Shown piece by piece: positions 1-7,822 of a DNA stretch of 10,335 nt; within the stretch, counting starts at the first letter, position 1; each line of letters opens with the position of its first letter. The DNA comes from Bryobacteraceae bacterium. Lineage in GTDB: Bacteria > Acidobacteriota > Terriglobia > Bryobacterales > Bryobacteraceae. The notes below the pieces were generated by a model. That model did no database searches, was not told the DNA's origin, and worked only from the letters and a program-made list of their open reading frames with translations. Location of the stretch: contig CANGVB010000070.1 in NCBI GenBank assembly GCA_947456995.1, positions 1 to 10,335 of the forward strand, written 5' to 3'. A program made the translations under genes and the position numbers.

Positions 1-2
1 AT

Positions 3-2456
3 TCAGCCTTCAACATTGCCCCAACCCAGAACCCGCCCGCCAGAGCAAATGTCGGGCAGTTGCAAATCTCCGATTCGGAAAACCTCCTGATCCGGATGGG
101 CATTCAGATGCCCGAAAACCTCTCCGGCAAAATGGTGATTTCTCCAGACGGAGCCAATATCTTCGCCATCTCCGAATCCGGCTTCGTCACCATTCCAATC
201 GGCCAGCTCAACCGAAGCCCTCTGGCCTCCCCTGAGCGCACCGCCCTCATCCTCGCCAACGACCAGTGCGGCGTCACAGCCACCCAACGCCGGGCTTCAA
301 TCGTAGTCCGCAATGAGGGTACAGGACGGCTTACAGCAACAGCACAGATTCTCACCAACGTAACTGGCACCGCAGGAGTTGGAGGCGCAGGCGGCCCGGG
401 AGGAGGCGCACCCGGCGGAGGCATCGTCATCGTCCCCGGTGGAGGTATCGGAGGAGCAATCGGCCTCCCCATCGGAGTTCCCGTCGGTCAGGTCGGCCAG
501 CCCGCTGCCAACACCGGTGTCGTTAATGCTTCACCAACAGTCCAAAACACCAACACCGCCGATGGCCCGGTGATCAACTTCGGCTACAACAGCACCAACC
601 AAAGCCTCGGCAGCACAGCTCCCACCAACTTCCTCGTTCAATCAAACGAAGCCGTCAACATTCCTGCTTTGGTCAGAGTTTTCCAGAACAACCGTGACGC
701 CGAAGCCAAAGGGGACATCATTCCCATCGAGCAAGGCATCTCAGTATCTGAAGGCCTGGTCGACATGGTTTACGATGCCAACCGCCGCAGAGTCTACATT
801 GCCAATTCCGGTCTCAACCGGGTTGAGGTTTATGACGAACGAACCCGATCGATGCTAGCCCCAATCAGCGTTGGCCAACTGCCCCGCTCCCTGGCCCTCT
901 CAAGCGACGGCAGCACCCTCTACGTAGCCAATTCGAGTTCGGAGTACATCAGCGTCATCGACCCGGGCACAAACCGCGTAATCAGCCGCCTCACCTTCCC
1001 TCCCCTTCCGGTACTCGCGAATGTGGCTTTGATTTACCCATCGCAAATCGCCGCCACCCAGAGAGGCCTGCTCGTGATTATGAACAACGGCTCACTCTGG
1101 ACTTCAGTCGGCAACCAACTGATCCCCCGTACCAACTGGAACATCCTCGGAGCCAACAACCTGGCCGCTCCCCGCACCATGGCCGCGACTCCGAACGGCG
1201 AGTACGTCATCATGCAGAACGGCAACGGCGTGGTCTATCTATACGACGCAATCGCCGACGACATCGTCCAGTCTCGCCAGGTATTCACCGGCACCCAGCT
1301 GCAGGGCTACTATGGCCCAATCACAGCCGGCCCCCGCGGCTCCTACTATGTGGTTAACGGCACGGTACTGAACCAGTCGTTGACCCCAATCAGCGGAACA
1401 ACAGCTCCGGGTCAAACCGCGACAGCCACGATCCCGGCAGTTGCCGCCATCGGAAATAATCAATTTGCCCGCTTCTCGATGCCAGTAAGAGCCAATGCCA
1501 CAGCCGTAGTGACAGTACTGCCAGCCGTTGAGATCACCAACACCGATACCGGCCAGGCATTGCGCCGGCTGACCGCCCTCGAAGGCCCACTCGCCGCCGT
1601 ACTTGGCACTCAACGTACCAACATCGACGGTCGCACCATGGTCGTCGATGCAGCTGCCACCAACGCCTATGTCATAACAACCAGCGGACTCAGCATCGTA
1701 AGCCTCGATGCAACCGTAGTCACCGATCGGCCGGCGCTCAGCAATGGAGGCACCGTTTCGCTCGGCAGCTACACAACGGATCTCCCGGCAGGTGGCATCG
1801 TTTCGATCTTTGGCCGCAACCTCGGCAACACGGTGGTTGCGAGTACAGCTCCGCTGCCAACCATTCTCGACGGCGTCTGCGTCACTCTCAACAACGCTCC
1901 ACTCCCGCTCTTCTCCACATCGAGTGGCCAGATCAATGTGCAGATTCCTTTTGAGCGCACAGCCGGTGCTTATCCGCTGATCGTCCGTGACACCAACAAA
2001 AAGATTGCGAGCTTGCCTCAGACGATTCGGATCGTCCGAGCGGCCCCATCGGTTCTGGTCGATCCGGTCTCAAAACAGACTGCCATCTATGACGACAAAG
2101 GGCGCGCGATCACGCCTGACAACCCCACCACAAGAGACCGTCGCCTTGTCATCTACGCCCTCGGATTAGGGCCAACCAAAGGCACACGAGTAGCTGCCGG
2201 AGCTCTTTCCCCAACAACGGTTCCAGCCGAAACAGCTGACGTTGTGAAGGTGTTCTTTGGTGACAAGCGCTACAGCCAGGCCGAGATGATCGTTGAGTGG
2301 AGTGGCCTCGTTCCTGGATTTGTCGGCCTTTATCAGATCAACATCTACGTCCCTGGAGACCGCCTCCGGGGAGACAATCTTGACGTGACGATCCGAGTTG
2401 GTTCGATCGAAAATCGATTCATCGATGCCGTCAAGCCGACGGTGGCTGTCGAGTAG
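3..2456 (+). CDS. Secreted beta-propeller protein with C-terminal TIGR03437-type domain (5' partial)
   Basis: The frame is open to the left edge (codons from base 3, no stop), so the start and any signal peptide lie outside; the TTG at 60 is not needed as a start. About 817 residues remain, ending at TAG 2454-2456. Blades of a YVTN/YncE-like beta-propeller are visible: 'VISPDGANIFAIS' near base 140, then around 755-1000 the repeats 'RRRVYIANSGLNRVEVYD' and 'SSDGSTLYVANSSSEYISVID'. A Gly/Pro/Val-rich low-complexity stretch (about 361-510) separates an early blade and a strand-rich segment from the main propeller. The last 225 or so residues (about 1755-2440) contain 'GGIVSIFGRNLG' and 'SGQINVQIPFE', characteristic of the TIGR03437 C-terminal domain of Solibacter-type proteins. 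It is probably extracytoplasmic or surface-attached; the ligand is unknown. Architecture is seen in the sequence; location and role are inferred. Confidence 0.85.
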   Translation, partial: SAFNIAPTQNPPARANVGQLQISDSENLLIRMGIQMPENLSGKMVISPDGANIFAISESGFVTIPIGQLNRSPLASPERTALILANDQCGVTATQRRASIVVRNEGTGRLTATAQILTNVTGTAGVGGAGGPGGGAPGGGIVIVPGGGIGGAIGLPIGVPVGQVGQPAANTGVVNASPTVQNTNTADGPVINFGYNSTNQSLGSTAPTNFLVQSNEAVNIPALVRVFQNNRDAEAKGDIIPIEQGISVSEGLVDMVYDANRRRVYIANSGLNRVEVYDERTRSMLAPISVGQLPRSLALSSDGSTLYVANSSSEYISVIDPGTNRVISRLTFPPLPVLANVALIYPSQIAATQRGLLVIMNNGSLWTSVGNQLIPRTNWNILGANNLAAPRTMAATPNGEYVIMQNGNGVVYLYDAIADDIVQSRQVFTGTQLQGYYGPITAGPRGSYYVVNGTVLNQSLTPISGTTAPGQTATATIPAVAAIGNNQFARFSMPVRANATAVVTVLPAVEITNTDTGQALRRLTALEGPLAAVLGTQRTNIDGRTMVVDAAATNAYVITTSGLSIVSLDATVVTDRPALSNGGTVSLGSYTTDLPAGGIVSIFGRNLGNTVVASTAPLPTILDGVCVTLNNAPLPLFSTSSGQINVQIPFERTAGAYPLIVRDTNKKIASLPQTIRIVRAAPSVLVDPVSKQTAIYDDKGRAITPDNPTTRDRRLVIYALGLGPTKGTRVAAGALSPTTVPAETADVVKVFFGDKRYSQAEMIVEWSGLVPGFVGLYQINIYVPGDRLRGDNLDVTIRVGSIENRFIDAVKPTVAVE

Positions 2457-2467
2457 GGTCTTTCACT

Positions 2468-2848
2468 ATGTATAATTCTGTTGTGCGATTTGTAATTTCT
2501 TCTTCAGTACTGGCAGGCGTTCTATTCCTTGCGGGTTGCGCCAAAGACATCAACAACAAGGAAGCCGTCAAAGAGGCGGTGATGAAACGCCTGACCACGG
2601 TTTCCGGCTTGAATATGTCAGGCATGGAAGTAGAAATCTCCAATGTCTCCTTTCAGGGCGACAAGGCCGATGCGCAAGTCGCATTCAAGGGCAAAGGCTC
2701 AGCCGAGGCCATGCTGAACATGAGCTACAAGCTGGAACGCAAGGGCGATGAATGGACGGTGAAGTCCAGCAGCGGCGGAATGGGCGGTGGCGGATCAAAC
2801 CTGCCTCCTGGCCATCCACCCGCGGCTCCAGGTGGCGGTAATAAGTGA
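2468..2848 (+). CDS. Small predicted lipoprotein, function unknown
   Basis: The 126-residue product has a classic lipoprotein signal: Arg7, a hydrophobic run and the lipobox LAGC at 21-24, so Cys24 should be lipidated after signal peptidase II cleavage. The mature part has a helical stretch (about 29-45, 'NKEAVKEAVMKRL'), a strand-rich segment (53-100) ending 'YKLERKGDEWTVKSSSGG' that resembles small NTF2-like or DUF4878-like lipoproteins, and a flexible Gly/Pro tail (101-126). It starts 11 bases after the propeller gene and its stop overlaps the next start, so it is probably co-transcribed and coupled downstream. The ATG at 2468 has only a weak AGGG nine bases upstream. A GTG at 2483 (product beginning MRFVISSS) lies six bases after a perfect TATAAT and also gives a good signal peptide. 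I do not recognise a specific family. Confidence 0.8.
   Translation: MYNSVVRFVISSSVLAGVLFLAGCAKDINNKEAVKEAVMKRLTTVSGLNMSGMEVEISNVSFQGDKADAQVAFKGKGSAEAMLNMSYKLERKGDEWTVKSSSGGMGGGGSNLPPGHPPAAPGGGNK
2471..2476 (+). promoter_or_regulatory. Perfect TATAAT hexamer near the lipoprotein start
   Basis: TATAAT lies immediately after ATG 2468 and six bases before the in-frame GTG 2483. If it works as a -10 element, transcription would begin at or next to GTG 2483, giving a leaderless message. No good -35 hexamer is seen upstream, so it may also be chance. Confidence 0.3.
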
Positions 2849-4044
2849 AGCGCGTCGCAGTTCTCGGGGGCGGACCTGCCGGAGCACATGCGGCAGAGAA
2901 ACTAGCGGCGTCAGGTCTTGACACGATTTTGATTGACGAAAAGCTCGCCTGGGAAAAGCCCTGCGGCGGCGGCGTCACCTACAAAGCTTACGAGAAGTAC
3001 CCCTTTCTCTTCGAGAATCAGACTCAGAAGAAGGTTGTCACCGAAACCTATCTCGGCGCTCACAAGTCTGGCTGCGTGAAGATGAACCTGAACCAGCCGA
3101 TCCTGATTTTTTCGCGGCGTGAGTTCAATCAGATGCTGCTCGACCGGGCTGAAAAGGCCGGGGCTCAGATCGAGAAAGAGCGCGTGACAGCGATCGAAGA
3201 ACGTGAAGCAGGCTGGACGCTCAAGACCAAGTCTGGCTCCATCGATGCCGACTACATGGTTGTCGCCACCGGGGCACGTAACCCACTTCGGGACTTCGGC
3301 ACTCAATGGAAGGCCGAAGACACGATGGTCGCGCTCGGCTACTACATTCCTTCCAATCAGGAACACATCGACATTCAATTTCTCGACCGGCTGGAAGGCT
3401 ACATCTGGGTCTTCCCTCGCAATGGTCACCTCTCGGCAGGGATCTGCGGACGGGGCGCTACGGCTCAAGAGCTGCGGCTTCGCCTGGAACGCTATCTCGA
3501 CGAGAAAGGCATCAACTGGAAGCAGGGTCAGCTTTACGCTCACATGCTTCCGTCACTGTCCAGACCTAGCTGGAAGAGTAACCGTATGGCCGGCAAGCGA
3601 TGGATGGCGGTTGGAGACTCTGCTGGCCTGGTCGATCCCATCACCGGGGAAGGCATCTACTACGCAATCCGTTCTGCCGATATCGCCAGCAGCGTGATCA
3701 CCTCCTCGGGCTTTGATCCGGCTACTGCCGGGGGCGTCTATCGCGGCCGCATCGAAGACGACTTCCTTTTGGACCTTGAGTTCGGGGCAAGCTTCGCTCA
3801 GAAGCTTTACCTGGGCCGCTTCTTCTTCAAGAGCATCCCTTCCTGCATCGTCGACTACATGCATCGCTCACCGAAACTCTATGAGTTGATGCAGGACATC
3901 TTCTCTGGGACTCAGGACTACCTGAGCCTCCGCAACCGTCTCTTCCGCAACCTGAATGGCAGCGTGAATGAGACGATCGTCAACTTTATCTTCCAGCGCA
4001 TCATCCCGGAGCCTCCGGTTGGCATGCGCGCTACAGCCCGTTAA
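2845..4044 (+). CDS. Geranylgeranyl reductase family FAD-dependent oxidoreductase
   Basis: The 399-residue flavoprotein starts at GTG 2845, inside the GTGA overlap with the preceding stop, with AGGTGG nine bases upstream. The N-terminal Rossmann fold shows GGGPAG (8-13) for FAD binding, followed by the family signature PCGGG (39-43). ATGAR (141-145) is the second nucleotide motif, and [18 protein letters not shown] (257-274) is the FAD ribityl/flavin-binding motif typical of geranylgeranyl reductases (ChlP/BchP and archaeal GGR). Known members reduce double bonds of isoprenoid chains in chlorophyll, menaquinone or lipid precursors. With no photosynthesis gene visible, a role on quinone or polyprenyl lipids is the best inference. 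It sits four bases before hemL, so an operon is likely. Other FAD-dependent oxidoreductases with this fold remain possible, so the exact substrate cannot be told. Confidence 0.85.
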   Translation: MKRVAVLGGGPAGAHAAEKLAASGLDTILIDEKLAWEKPCGGGVTYKAYEKYPFLFENQTQKKVVTETYLGAHKSGCVKMNLNQPILIFSRREFNQMLLDRAEKAGAQIEKERVTAIEEREAGWTLKTKSGSIDADYMVVATGARNPLRDFGTQWKAEDTMVALGYYIPSNQEHIDIQFLDRLEGYIWVFPRNGHLSAGICGRGATAQELRLRLERYLDEKGINWKQGQLYAHMLPSLSRPSWKSNRMAGKRWMAVGDSAGLVDPITGEGIYYAIRSADIASSVITSSGFDPATAGGVYRGRIEDDFLLDLEFGASFAQKLYLGRFFFKSIPSCIVDYMHRSPKLYELMQDIFSGTQDYLSLRNRLFRNLNGSVNETIVNFIFQRIIPEPPVGMRATAR

Positions 4045-4048
4045 GTAC

Positions 4049-5314
4049 ATGAATAAAACTCGATCCACCAGTCTGCTCGAAAGAGCACGCAAAGTAATTC
4101 CTGGCGGGGTGAACTCGCCTGTCCGAGCCTTCCGCAGTGTCGGTGGGGGCCCTCTGTTCATAAAACGGGGTGAAGGCTGCCGGATGATCGATGAGGACGA
4201 TAACTCGTTTATCGATTATGTCGGCAGTTGGGGTCCGCTGATTCTTGGGCATAAGCCGAAGTGCGTGATCGATGCCATCAATGCCGTCCTCGAGATTGGG
4301 ACGAGCTTCGGAGCGCCGACCGAGCGGGAGATTGTTCTTGCCGAGGCGATCCGCGATGCGGTGCCTTCGATGGAGATGGTGCGGTTGGTGAACAGCGGCA
4401 CCGAAGCTGCGATGAGTGCGCTTCGTGTGGCTCGTGGCTTTACGGGGCGCGATCTCTGTATCAAGTTTGAAGGCTGCTACCACGGCCACGTAGACTCGCT
4501 GCTGGTGAAGGCAGGGTCTGGGCTTGCGACGCTCGGACTGAGCGACAGCGCGGGGGTTCCTGCGGCGTTTGCGGCTACTACGATTTCAGTTCCGTTCAAC
4601 AACCTTGCGGCAGTGGAAGAAGCCTTTGCCAAGCATCCGGGCAAGATTGCCAGCGTGATGGTGGAGCCAGTGGCGGGCAACATGGGTTGCGTGCCTCCTG
4701 CACCGGGCTTTCTCGAAGGCTTGCGCAAGCTTTGCACGGACAACGGCACCTTGCTGATCTTTGATGAAGTGATGTGTGGGTTCCGGGTGGCCTTTGGCGG
4801 CGCTCAGGCTCGCTACGGAGTAAAGCCGGACATGACTGCCTTTGGCAAGATCATCGGCGGCGGGCTTCCGATTGCAGCTTACGGTGGCGCGGCAGAGGTG
4901 ATGAACTATGTGGCCCCGGTTGGCCCGATCTACCAGGCTGGAACCCTGTCAGGGAATCCGCTAGCGGTGTCGGCTGGGCTTGCGATGGTGAAGTACCTCA
5001 AGGAACATCCTGAGGTCTATACGACGCTTGAGGCACGAACGGCAGCACTGTGTTCAGACGAGCTGCCTGGAGTGACAGTGAACCGAGTTGGATCGATGTT
5101 CACGTTCTTCTTTACTACCGAGCCGGTGTTTGACTATGAGTCGGCGAAGAAGGCGGATACGGCCCGCTTTGCCAAGTTCTTCAACCACATGCTCGAGCGC
5201 GGCATCTACCTTGCTCCTTCGCAGTTCGAGGCGGGCTTTGTAGGTATGGCCCACCTCGATAGCGACATTGATGAGACTCGCGCTGCGGCTCGTCAGTTCT
5301 TCGAAGCCGAGTAG
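4049..5314 (+). CDS. hemL: Glutamate-1-semialdehyde 2,1-aminomutase
   Basis: This PLP enzyme converts glutamate-1-semialdehyde to 5-aminolevulinate, the last step of the C5 route to heme and other tetrapyrroles, in the cytoplasm. The chosen ATG 4049 gives 421 residues starting [20 protein letters not shown], which matches the family N-terminus; an in-frame ATG at 3968 lies within the preceding gene and adds 27 residues with no family match. Key motifs are all present: VNSGTEA (114-120) and YHGH (144-147) at the phosphate and ring sites, [13 protein letters not shown] (205-217), the cofactor Asp in FDEVMCGFR (238-246, GSAM-type with Met instead of Gln), the Schiff-base Lys267 in [10 protein letters not shown], and [10 protein letters not shown] (295-304). 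It lies four bases after the reductase gene with no clear Shine-Dalgarno, so coupling is likely. A helix near residues 330-338 seems several residues shorter than in the E. coli enzyme as I recall it. Confidence 0.97.
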   Translation: MNKTRSTSLLERARKVIPGGVNSPVRAFRSVGGGPLFIKRGEGCRMIDEDDNSFIDYVGSWGPLILGHKPKCVIDAINAVLEIGTSFGAPTEREIVLAEAIRDAVPSMEMVRLVNSGTEAAMSALRVARGFTGRDLCIKFEGCYHGHVDSLLVKAGSGLATLGLSDSAGVPAAFAATTISVPFNNLAAVEEAFAKHPGKIASVMVEPVAGNMGCVPPAPGFLEGLRKLCTDNGTLLIFDEVMCGFRVAFGGAQARYGVKPDMTAFGKIIGGGLPIAAYGGAAEVMNYVAPVGPIYQAGTLSGNPLAVSAGLAMVKYLKEHPEVYTTLEARTAALCSDELPGVTVNRVGSMFTFFFTTEPVFDYESAKKADTARFAKFFNHMLERGIYLAPSQFEAGFVGMAHLDSDIDETRAAARQFFEAE

Positions 5315-6918
5315 ACCAGCTTGCCACCGAGATAGGTGGACGTGATCTTGGTCGTCAACACTTCTTTGGGGGCGATCTTCATGATGTCCTTCTCCAGGAT
5401 CAGGAAGTCGGCCAGCTTGCCAACCGTGATGGAACCCTTCTGCTTCTCTTCAAAGGCCGCATAGGCCGGGGTGAGGGTGAAGCTTTCGAGGGACTCTTCG
5501 CGGGTCAATCTCTGGTCTGGCTGCCAGCCGCCTTCGGGGTAGCCGGTGTGGTCCTGACGGGTAAAGGTAGCGTAGAAGCCGTAGAGGGGGTTGGGGTCTT
5601 CGACGGGGAAGTCGCTGCCGTTGGCCAGGGGGATCCCCATCTTCAAGTAGCGGCGCCAAGCGTAGGCACCTGCGATGCGGTCTGGCCCGAGACGCTTCTC
5701 GGCCCAGCGCATGTCGCTAGTGGCGTGGGTGGCTTGCATGGACGCAACGATGTTGTAGTCCTGGAAAAGTTTGAAGTCGGGGAGTGCGACTACCTGGGAG
5801 TGTTCGACGCGGAAGCGGCGGTCGTTCTTGCCTTTGAGCACCTGGGCGAAAGCGTTGAGGACGATGCTATTGGCTTTGTCCCCGATGGCGTGGGTGCAGA
5901 CCTGGAAGTTTTTAGCAGCTACTTCTTTGATCTGGTCTTCGAGGGTTTCCTTTGTTGTGACCATCAGGCCATGTATAGACTTGTCGTCGGAGTAGGGTTG
6001 CCAGAGAGCTGCACCGCGTGAGCCGAGGGCACCGTCGGCGTAGAGCTTGACGCTGCGGACGGTGAGGTGCGAGCCGGTCTCGGGGCCTGACTTTGAGTAT
6101 TCCTGCCAGAGCTCGCCGGTGCCGCCGATCATGGCGTAGACGCGGACGGGGAGGGCGTTTTCTTTGATGAGTTCGCGGTAGGCGTCGCGCTCCTGCAGGC
6201 TGATGCCGGCATCATGGACTCCGGTGAGGCCGAGCTTTGCGGCAGCATCGCCAGCAAGCTTGAGGCGGCGCTTGACCTGATCGTAGGTGAGAGCGGGGAT
6301 CTTGCGGGTGACGAGGCCCTGAGCGCGATCGATCAGAACGCCGGTGGGGTTACCGGAGGCGTCGCGGATGATCTGGCCGCCGGGAGGATCCTGGGTTTCT
6401 TTGGTGACACCGGCGATTTCGAGAGCCTTACGATTGGCCCAGCCGGCGTGGCCGTCGACGCGGGTGAGGTAGACGGGACGGTCGTTGACGACCTTGCTGA
6501 TGTCGTCGGCGTTGGGGAATTCCCCGCCCCAGTTGGTTTGATCCCAATTGCGGCCGCGGACCCATTCGCCAGCGGGCAGCTTGTCGGCGGCGCGCTTGAC
6601 GATCTGAGCTACTTCTTCGCGGGTCTTGGTGAAGCGCATGTCGAAGGTTTCGAGCATATCGCCGAGGCTGCGCATGTGGACGTGAGCATCGATGAGGCCC
6701 GGGATGACGGCGGCGCCTTTCGCGTCGATCCGTTGGGTCTTGGGACCGATGTGTTTCTTCATGTCTCCGCCGACGGCGATGAACTTACCATCTTTGATGG
6801 CGAGACTGTTGGCGCTGGGCTTCGTCTTATCTACTGTGTAGACGGTTGCATTTTCAACTACGAGGTCCGCTACTTGACCGAAGGCGGATAATCCAATCAG
6901 GACTAAAATAAGAAACAT
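5293..6918 (-). CDS. YtcJ-like metal-dependent amidohydrolase (amidohydrolase family 3), probably exported
   Basis: The 541-residue protein has the full amidohydrolase_3 architecture: an N-terminal beta-sandwich part ('[13 protein letters not shown]', 19-30), the metal motif H79-x-H81 in GLIDAHVH, '[15 protein letters not shown]' with the candidate carboxylated Lys291, His343 in CTHAIGD, His373 in RVEHSQ, and the catalytic Asp436 in [12 protein letters not shown], ending with the sandwich return '[12 protein letters not shown]' (500-511). Known relatives hydrolyse amide or formamide bonds, but substrates for most are unknown and none can be assigned here. The N-terminus [15 protein letters not shown] looks like a short signal peptide, although it lacks the usual basic n-region; export is plausible, not certain. 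The gene overlaps the 3' end of hemL by 22 bases tail to tail, and its ATG (6916-6918) overlaps the start of the divergent gene. No Shine-Dalgarno is seen upstream. All metal ligands are present, so it should be active. Confidence 0.93.
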   Translation of the reverse strand: MFLILVLIGLSAFGQVADLVVENATVYTVDKTKPSANSLAIKDGKFIAVGGDMKKHIGPKTQRIDAKGAAVIPGLIDAHVHMRSLGDMLETFDMRFTKTREEVAQIVKRAADKLPAGEWVRGRNWDQTNWGGEFPNADDISKVVNDRPVYLTRVDGHAGWANRKALEIAGVTKETQDPPGGQIIRDASGNPTGVLIDRAQGLVTRKIPALTYDQVKRRLKLAGDAAAKLGLTGVHDAGISLQERDAYRELIKENALPVRVYAMIGGTGELWQEYSKSGPETGSHLTVRSVKLYADGALGSRGAALWQPYSDDKSIHGLMVTTKETLEDQIKEVAAKNFQVCTHAIGDKANSIVLNAFAQVLKGKNDRRFRVEHSQVVALPDFKLFQDYNIVASMQATHATSDMRWAEKRLGPDRIAGAYAWRRYLKMGIPLANGSDFPVEDPNPLYGFYATFTRQDHTGYPEGGWQPDQRLTREESLESFTLTPAYAAFEEKQKGSITVGKLADFLILEKDIMKIAPKEVLTTKITSTYLGGKLVYSASKN

Positions 6919-7822
6919 GGAACACAGTATGCCACAGGCCCAGTGGAAGAATTGGCTCGTTTGGGGATCGGCGATCGCGGTTGCGGCGTTGTTTTTGTTG
7001 GCGGGCGGATGGAAGATGTCTGACCCGATTGGGGCGGGAGCGAAGCTGGCTCAGGCGAAGGTGCCGGGATTCTTAAGTGAATTCGGAGCGGTGAGTTTTG
7101 GCATTGCCGAGGTGTTTGCGGCGATTCTCATTTTGACTCCGCGCTATCGCAAGCTGGGGGCCTGGCTGATCGGGTTGATGCTGGTGGCTTTCATGGCCTG
7201 GATCGGTTACTACTATCAGGCTTTGCAGGGCGAGGAGTGCAGTTGCTTCCCCTGGATCGAGCGGGCGGTCGGGCCGGGTTTCTTTGTGGGCGACGGGTTG
7301 ATGCTGGCTTGCGCCATTGGAGCAGGCTGGTGGGCGAAGTGGAATACGGACTGGAAGAAGCCGGCGATATTGCTGGGTGTGCTTGTTGTGATGGGTGTTG
7401 GCAATTACGGTTATGCACTGAGCAAGCAGACTGGCGCGGTGCCGCCGGAGAGTGTGCAACTGGTGGACGGATCGACTCATAATTTGCGGACGGGACGGCA
7501 GTTGATCTACTTCTTTGACCCGCAGTGCATGCATTGCTTTCATGCGGCGCAGGCCATGTCGAAGATGACTTTTGTGGGGACACAGGTGCTTGCGATCCCG
7601 ACTGAGGTGAAGCAGTTTGCGGGACAGTTCCTGAAAGATACGGGCTTTCAGGCGAAGGTATCGAACGATACGGACAAGTTGAAGAAGGTGTTTCCGTTTG
7701 GAGACCCACCGTTTTTGGTGCTTGTTGAGAACGGACGACAGAAGGCGGCGATCAACAAGTTTGACGAGCCGGCGTTTCAGAATGAGCTGGTGGCCTCAGG
7801 GTTCGCTACAGTAAATAAATGA
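6917..7822 (+). CDS. Membrane protein: MauE/DoxX-like domain fused to a thioredoxin-like CxxC domain
   Basis: The 301-residue protein has about five hydrophobic segments (roughly 14-30, 57-74, 82-100, 121-139, 148-165). The first four form a MauE/DoxX-like four-helix module: Gly/Met-rich helix ends, 'FGIAEVFAAILIL', and a Cys pair ECSCFPW (C108, C110) before 'GPGFFVGDGLMLA'. The fifth helix leads to a thioredoxin-like domain (about 175-296) with 'LIYFFDPQCMHC' (active-site C204-x-x-C207) and a proline in DPPFLVLV (about 264-265) where the cis-Pro should be. Known MauE proteins serve in disulfide maturation of methylamine dehydrogenase; DoxX-like proteins are redox-linked membrane proteins. 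I infer electron or disulfide transfer between the membrane Cys pair and the thioredoxin domain, facing outside. The ATG at 6917 is preceded by TAAAAT; a second in-frame ATG at 6929 has GGAA nearby and is an alternative. The gene overlaps the next start in ATGA. Confidence 0.85.
   Translation: MEHSMPQAQWKNWLVWGSAIAVAALFLLAGGWKMSDPIGAGAKLAQAKVPGFLSEFGAVSFGIAEVFAAILILTPRYRKLGAWLIGLMLVAFMAWIGYYYQALQGEECSCFPWIERAVGPGFFVGDGLMLACAIGAGWWAKWNTDWKKPAILLGVLVVMGVGNYGYALSKQTGAVPPESVQLVDGSTHNLRTGRQLIYFFDPQCMHCFHAAQAMSKMTFVGTQVLAIPTEVKQFAGQFLKDTGFQAKVSNDTDKLKKVFPFGDPPFLVLVENGRQKAAINKFDEPAFQNELVASGFATVNK

Noticed and set aside
60..62. TTG at 60 as the start of the beta-propeller gene
   Set aside because: The frame stays open to the left edge, the protein would begin inside a propeller blade and it would lack a signal peptide, so the gene is more likely cut by the window.
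2911..3543. A 210-codon open frame on the minus strand, antisense to the flavoprotein
   Set aside because: The plus-strand gene has clear FAD motifs throughout; the antisense product shows no recognisable domain and no start signal.
3968..4048. Upstream ATG at 3968 as the hemL start
   Set aside because: It would add 27 residues that overlap the reductase gene and do not match the HemL N-terminus; ATG 4049 gives the expected start.
4040..4060. Replication origin at the GC-skew switch
   Set aside because: The gap between the flanking genes is only four bases, I see no DnaA-box cluster, and no dnaA, dnaN or gyrase gene is near.
5548..6021. A 157-codon plus-strand frame inside the amidohydrolase
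   Set aside because: It is a shadow of the minus-strand gene, with a biased Val/Gly/Glu composition and no support for translation.
6214..6891. A 225-codon open frame on the plus strand, antisense to the amidohydrolase
   Set aside because: It lies wholly within a well-supported gene with all metal-binding motifs. Its product is a low-complexity Asp/Gly/Ala/Val mix, as expected from the mirror of GC-rich codons, and it has no ribosome-binding site or family match.
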